Below are positions 60,701 through 64,000 of a DNA stretch of 64,000 bases, in pieces. Numbering within the stretch: position 1 is the first letter of the stretch; each line of letters starts with the position of its first letter. This stretch comes from Streptococcus sp. HMSC078D09 (GTDB lineage: Bacteria > Bacillota > Bacilli > Lactobacillales > Streptococcaceae). A model generated the notes under the pieces. The model made no database searches. It saw nothing but the letters and a program-made list of their open reading frames with translations, and was not told the origin of the DNA. A program made the position numbers and the translations under genes. The stretch spans positions 253,114 through 317,113 of the forward strand of contig NZ_KV813650.1 in the NCBI RefSeq assembly GCF_001813675.1, given 5' to 3'.

Positions 60701-61144
60701 TTATTTAACTTTTTTAAACTTAGCCATTTTTATATAGTTTACAAAAATATCAGAACTACTCGAGTTTGATTCTTTCACATCCATAAAGGTTAGCATATGA
60801 TTAGAAATTTTATACGTCATCTTTGTCCCACTGTCGTCATTCTTCATTACAAATATTTTGTGTTTTTGGTCAACCTTAAAATCATAGGATTGATTGGTAT
60901 TTTGAACATTTGATTTTATTTGAACCTTCATAACGCCTTCTTTATCCTTAATGATAATCGAAACCTTAAATTTATAATCATCTGTAATGATATAAGCAAG
61001 TTGACTTGGTAGCATCTCCCTCACTTCTTCTGTTGTGGGTTCGAATACATAAGTCCCATTATCACTTTTTGGACCACAGGCTACCAAGAGGACTGCTGCA
61101 AAAACAGCAACAAAAGCCAAAAGAAACTGTTTAAAATTTTTCAT
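60701..61144 (-). CDS. Small lipoprotein, paralog 3 (most diverged)
   Basis: 147 residues. Signal and lipobox are nearly identical to the other two (VAVFAAVLLVACG), followed by PKSDNGTYVFEPTTEEV. The remainder has drifted more: VSIIIKDKEGVMKVQI, YDFKVDQKHKIFVMKN, MAKFKKVK. It is the outermost copy, next to the integrated element at 61.3 kb. The intergenic gaps between copies are about 110-150 bp. Confidence 0.8.
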   Translation of the reverse strand: MKNFKQFLLAFVAVFAAVLLVACGPKSDNGTYVFEPTTEEVREMLPSQLAYIITDDYKFKVSIIIKDKEGVMKVQIKSNVQNTNQSYDFKVDQKHKIFVMKNDDSGTKMTYKISNHMLTFMDVKESNSSSSDIFVNYIKMAKFKKVK

Positions 61145-61256
61145 ACCTTCTCCTTATTTCATAGAATATCCCTATTATAGCAACAATCTTGTCGTATCTC
61201 AATGAAATATTTGATGATACAGGGCTTGTAAAAGTCACGAAAGAAAGAATGCACGA

Positions 61257-61287
61257 AAAAACCGAGGGCTAAACCTCGGTTTTCATT
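61257..61287. terminator. Hairpin next to the integrase 3' end
   Basis: AAAACCGAGG-GCTAAA-CCTCGGTTTT is a perfect stem with A-run and T-run on both sides, so it works in both directions. It lies between the core lipoprotein gene and the integrase and may be near the attachment site. Confidence 0.85.
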
Positions 61288-61369
61288 TTGATTGGAAACT
61301 CGATTATTTAAGAGTAACAATTTGCAAATCCTATTTTCTCCCAGTATTAGTGGGTTAATTCCTCAATTT

Positions 61370-62557
61370 TCAACTCTGGCAGGAATTTGGTAGGTAAATT
61401 GATAATCCAAGATTATCTAAACTGCTTGTAATCTCTTCTGAAATTGTTGAATCACCTGAATAATACCAATGACTATATGTATTCAACGTGGTTGACTTAT
61501 CAGCGTGTCCTAATCGATATGAAACATATAAAGTATCCTTATGTAACACATTTATAAGATAAGATGCATGACTATGTCTTAATCCTTTCCCCGTAATTTC
61601 TGGTACACCAGTAATCTTAGCATGCCTTTTTATTATCCTAGAAATTGTAGACTTACACAAGGGGGCGCCAAAACGTGATATTACATAATCTTTTTCATCA
61701 TTCTTGATTTGAACTTCTCGCCACTTTTTAAGTATTGTAATCGTAAAATCATCTAAATCAATTTTACGATTCCCTGCTACTGTCTTTGTTTGTTGTTTAG
61801 CATACCATACACCGTTTTTGTCTTTCTCAATTGTCGAATGAACATGAATCCATTTACGTTCAAAATCAATGTCTTCCCATTTAAGAGCAATACCCTCACT
61901 AACTCTTAAGCCAGTCATAAAATATAACCAGATCGTCATGTAATTATGGAGTCCCTCATACTCACTAATATCGAAAGAGTTTATTACCTTCTTAAATTCA
62001 TCAAATGTCCAAAATTTTGTATCAGGGTGCTTTCCTCTAGGATTATCTAATCCTTTAAAAGGAACTCTATCAATATAACCCAATCTTTCTGCATAGCCCA
62101 GACATGCTTTAAATCTAGACCACATATTTTTAGCATAGTTACTAGAATACTTGTCTATAATAGCTAAGCGAAATCTCTCACAGTCAATAGTACTAATATC
62201 TGATAATTTTTTACTACCAAATTGCTTAATAAATAACTGATGATGTGGTAAAGCGGTCTGATAAGTTACAAATTGAACTTTTTGTTGATAATATTTTAAA
62301 TAAATCTCTTCCATAAACTCTCTAAAAGTTAGAAAACTATTATTAATAGTAGAGTTCACAAATTCATGTTTTAAACGAAGTATCTCTTCATAAGCTTCCT
62401 TAAAAGAATTAAACGGTAGTCCCTGTTGATTTTTCCTTCCTTTCTTTTGAATTCTTTTCCCAGTTATTGGATCAACTCCTAATTCAATTTGAAAGTAAAT
62501 TTTTCCTTTTGAATCTTTGTATACACCTTTATATTTCTTTGTCTTTGATATAACCAT
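61370..62557 (-). CDS. int: Site-specific tyrosine integrase of an integrative element
   Basis: 395 residues. An N-terminal arm-binding AP2-like domain (KGVYKDSKGKIYFQIELGV), SAM-like core-binding domain, then catalytic residues TGLRVSEG (Arg I), GLRHSHASYLI (His-x2-Arg), RLGHADKST and the nucleophile in LNTYSHW. The start at 62557 follows GGTGA. It is directed out toward the likely attachment site, with the DUF3173 gene upstream: the standard end of streptococcal conjugative or mobilisable elements. Confidence 0.92.
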   Translation of the reverse strand: MVISKTKKYKGVYKDSKGKIYFQIELGVDPITGKRIQKKGRKNQQGLPFNSFKEAYEEILRLKHEFVNSTINNSFLTFREFMEEIYLKYYQQKVQFVTYQTALPHHQLFIKQFGSKKLSDISTIDCERFRLAIIDKYSSNYAKNMWSRFKACLGYAERLGYIDRVPFKGLDNPRGKHPDTKFWTFDEFKKVINSFDISEYEGLHNYMTIWLYFMTGLRVSEGIALKWEDIDFERKWIHVHSTIEKDKNGVWYAKQQTKTVAGNRKIDLDDFTITILKKWREVQIKNDEKDYVISRFGAPLCKSTISRIIKRHAKITGVPEITGKGLRHSHASYLINVLHKDTLYVSYRLGHADKSTTLNTYSHWYYSGDSTISEEITSSLDNLGLSIYLPNSCQS

Positions 62558-62798
62558 TTTTCTCACCTTCTATATCTGAAAAAGAAATACCAATTAAATT
62601 TTCTACAATATTTTTAGGAGCAATGCCTAACCTTTTATTATCGAAAGGTGAACATCCTAATTGTACCGCATTCTTATCATTTTTTCTAGCTTCTTCAAAC
62701 TTTTTTACAGCAATCTTTTTTGCTTGTCTAATAATATTTCTAGATGTGTGCTCTGGAAAACCAATCGCAACTAAATCTTTATAGTTTACTGTTTCCAT
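62529..62798 (-). CDS. DUF3173 protein, probable excisionase
   Basis: 89 residues, METVNYKDLVAIGFPEHTSR onward, with an HTH-like N-terminus and the conserved LGIAPKNIVENLIGI at the end. DUF3173 genes lie directly before integrases in streptococcal integrative elements and act in the place of Xis. The overlap with int is 29 bp. Start 62798 has AAAGGAAG upstream; the longer frame has no better site. Confidence 0.8.
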   Translation of the reverse strand: METVNYKDLVAIGFPEHTSRNIIRQAKKIAVKKFEEARKNDKNAVQLGCSPFDNKRLGIAPKNIVENLIGISFSDIEGEKNGYIKDKEI

Positions 62799-62912
62799 GA
62801 TTTTACTACTTCCTTTCTTAGATTTTTTCACCTCCATGGCATGACTGATGAAGTCATCATAAGAATTACACTTGCTGCTCTTTTACGGTGGCAGCCTGAA
62901 CGGTCAGAAGTA

Positions 62913-62999
62913 TCATTGTATATCATTTGTATCATGGCATATAAAGTATCGCTCTATTTTATTGATGGTTTTAAAATCGCTCTTGTCATGGCGAGCCAT
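62913..62999 (-). CDS. Possible 28-residue peptide upstream of the excisionase
   Basis: A short frame MARHDKSDFKTINKIERYF with GTGGAG about 12 bases upstream. Charged, no known motif. It lies in the 266-bp gap between DUF3173 and the XRE gene. It may be a scar of a replication or transfer gene or simply chance. Confidence 0.25.
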   Translation of the reverse strand: MARHDKSDFKTINKIERYFICHDTNDIQ

Positions 63000-63064
63000 T
63001 CAAATCTGCTCCACAAATGAGGAAAGTACCATTTTGGACTATTTAATTGTCAAAGAACAAATAA

Positions 63065-63112
63065 AAAATCTCCTCATTTTCACACTCTATGAAATTGAGG
63101 AGATTATTTTCT
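63065..63112 (-). terminator. Terminator of the XRE gene
   Basis: AATCTCCTCAATTTCAT and ATGAGGAGATT-type arms form a long stem with T6 at the - strand end, just past the XRE stop. Confidence 0.85.
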
Positions 63113-63325
63113 AAAGCGAATTTTATCAGGAAAATCTGTCAATCCCAATAGATAGTCTGTACTGACATCGTAAAAGCTTGAGAGAGTTACCAATACATCT
63201 GCCGTCAAGGCATGCTCACCCCGTTCAATTTTAGCATAAGCTGAGTTTGTAAACGAAAGTATTTTAGCTATTTGTTTTTGGGTTAAATCGTGATCTTCCC
63301 TCAAATCTCTCAAACGTCTGTACAT
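63104..63325 (-). CDS. XRE-family repressor of the integrative element
   Basis: 73 residues, essentially one Cro/CI helix-turn-helix: LRDLREDHDLTQKQIAKIL, then SAYAKIERGEHALTADVLV and YDVSTDYLLGLTD. Start after CAGGAGA. The palindrome TGTCCA-AAC-TGGACA 54 bp upstream is the probable operator. It likely keeps excision and transfer functions silent. Confidence 0.9.
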   Translation of the reverse strand: MYRRLRDLREDHDLTQKQIAKILSFTNSAYAKIERGEHALTADVLVTLSSFYDVSTDYLLGLTDFPDKIRFRK

Positions 63326-63378
63326 CTAGCTTTCTCCTGAGAAAAGTATAATATATAAAACTAAGATATCTTTCAAAG

Positions 63379-63393
63379 TGTCCAAACTGGACA
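63379..63393. promoter_or_regulatory. Operator palindrome of the XRE repressor
   Basis: TGTCCA-AAC-TGGACA is a perfect inverted repeat with a 3-base centre. A TATTAT-like -10 lies between it and the XRE start, so the protein probably controls its own gene. Confidence 0.65.
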
Positions 63394-63916
63394 TTTTGAA
63401 CTAAAATTAATTTATTAAACACTTCTCATAAGCATATCTATTAACCGTCTGGGAGCAAAGATTTTATCAACTATTTAAAATTACTGACTTTCAAAAATTA
63501 GTCTTATTGTAAAATCAAGTGAAACACAAAAGACATGTTTATCTAATATATTATAGTCTCAAAAATATTACAAAATTATAGGAAAATGTTCACAAATCAA
63601 TCATACAAGCACTTCTCTGAAGCTGAACAATACTAAATTTTAGTTTTATTTAAACAAAGGAAAAAACTGCTTATACTGCTCGTTGTTAGGATAGAAAACA
63701 TTCTATTTTTACTTGTAAAACTAACCGAGATTCTGTAACACCGGTGAAACAAATCAATGATAGAAGATCTACTGATAACAGTATTATGCAAATCCAATCT
63801 AGAATTTTCATTATCAATCTATAGAAGTTAGCCATTACTTATAACTAAATAAGATTTAGCCTGACTTTCTGACAGAGTTCACATAAGTGAAGAAAGAAAA
63901 ACCAAGGAGACATAGT
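63394..63916. other. AT-rich segment without recognisable genes
   Basis: No frame of useful length with a ribosome site on either strand, and no tRNA or strong terminator. It probably belongs to the integrated element and continues beyond the window. Confidence 0.5.
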
Positions 63917-63994
63917 ATGAAAATTTTTATTCACACTTATAAATTCCAACATTTTGATTATGTGAATATTAGTCAGCATATTTCAGGAGTATAA
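63917..63994 (+). CDS. Possible 25-residue peptide at the window edge
   Basis: ATG 63917 follows AAGGAGA with ideal spacing and opens a 25-codon frame (MKIFIHTYKFQHFDYV, ending SGV) with a TAA stop. The peptide is basic and aromatic, lacks a double-glycine leader and a signal peptide, and does not match SHP, ComS or Phr types. It could be a leader for a gene beyond the window, or a free peptide. Confidence 0.35.
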   Translation: MKIFIHTYKFQHFDYVNISQHISGV

Positions 63995-64000
63995 AAAATT

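Noticed and set aside
62872-63114. A + frame of 80 codons opposite the XRE terminator
   Set aside because: It runs through the terminator hairpin, lacks a ribosome site, and lies opposite the direction of the element's genes.
1-64000. CRISPR array
   Set aside because: No run of regularly spaced identical repeats was seen; repeat pairs found are two-copy and of other types. No cas genes.
1-64000. tRNA or rRNA genes
   Set aside because: No cloverleaf with GGTTCRA T-arm or rRNA core sequence was recognised on either strand.

Overview
The window is chromosomal DNA of a mitis/sanguinis-group Streptococcus. It has low G+C, AGGAGG-type ribosome binding sites, and an xerS gene with a streptococcal dif site. 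It carries the xerS-lplA-aco order known from pneumococcus and its relatives, dprA, and a YSIRK-like secretion signal. The dif site at 25760-25790 places the window at the replication terminus. Nearly all genes left of dif lie on the + strand and nearly all genes right of it lie on the - strand, as expected where the two forks meet.

Layout. 1-551: end of an acetyl-xylan-esterase-type hydrolase. 552-25.6 kb: a stack of acquired modules between that gene and xerS. These are (a) a two-gene SIR2-like NADase plus TPR/HEPN cassette (929-3428), bracketed by 83-bp direct repeats, which looks like a defence system; (b) a Mega macrolide-efflux element (about 3.6-9.1 kb) with mef, msr(D), two leader peptides and a truncated SOS (umuC) block; (c) a TetR-controlled ABC exporter operon with a DUF1648 protein and a GntR regulator (9.3-12.9 kb); (d) a second TetR-controlled ABC region resembling bacteriocin or bacitracin immunity (13.0-17.2 kb); (e) a Tn554/RIT-like element (17.3-25.6 kb) with three tyrosine recombinases, a TnpC-like protein and a 758-residue protein of ten zinc-ribbon repeats, preceded by a promoter and a structured leader RNA.

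25.8-61.1 kb is core genome. It holds xerS, lplA, the acoABC-lpd 2-oxoacid dehydrogenase operon (probable cre and Rex half-sites at its promoter), an ATP-grasp/two-esterase cluster, trmFO, satD-satE, topA, dprA, a ROK protein, rnhB, rbgA, dapA, asd, lemA with its DUF3137 partner, a cardiolipin synthase, a GNAT acetyltransferase, a secreted parallel-beta-helix protein, a heterodimeric ABC exporter, and three tandem paralogous lipoproteins. A strongly promoted RNA of about 150 nt (51.06-51.21 kb) fits no family I recognise.

61.3-64.0 kb is the end of another integrated element: a tyrosine integrase, a DUF3173 excisionase-like gene and an XRE repressor with its operator, followed by AT-rich DNA with almost no coding capacity.

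The observations I find most likely to be new are the leader RNA/recombinase/zinc-ribbon element, the SIR2-HEPN cassette with its flanking repeats, the nucleotide-cyclase-like fold visible in SatD together with its inverted operator array, and a tandem pair of covarying hairpins inside the aco operon. All functions are read from sequence alone. No search or folding program was run.
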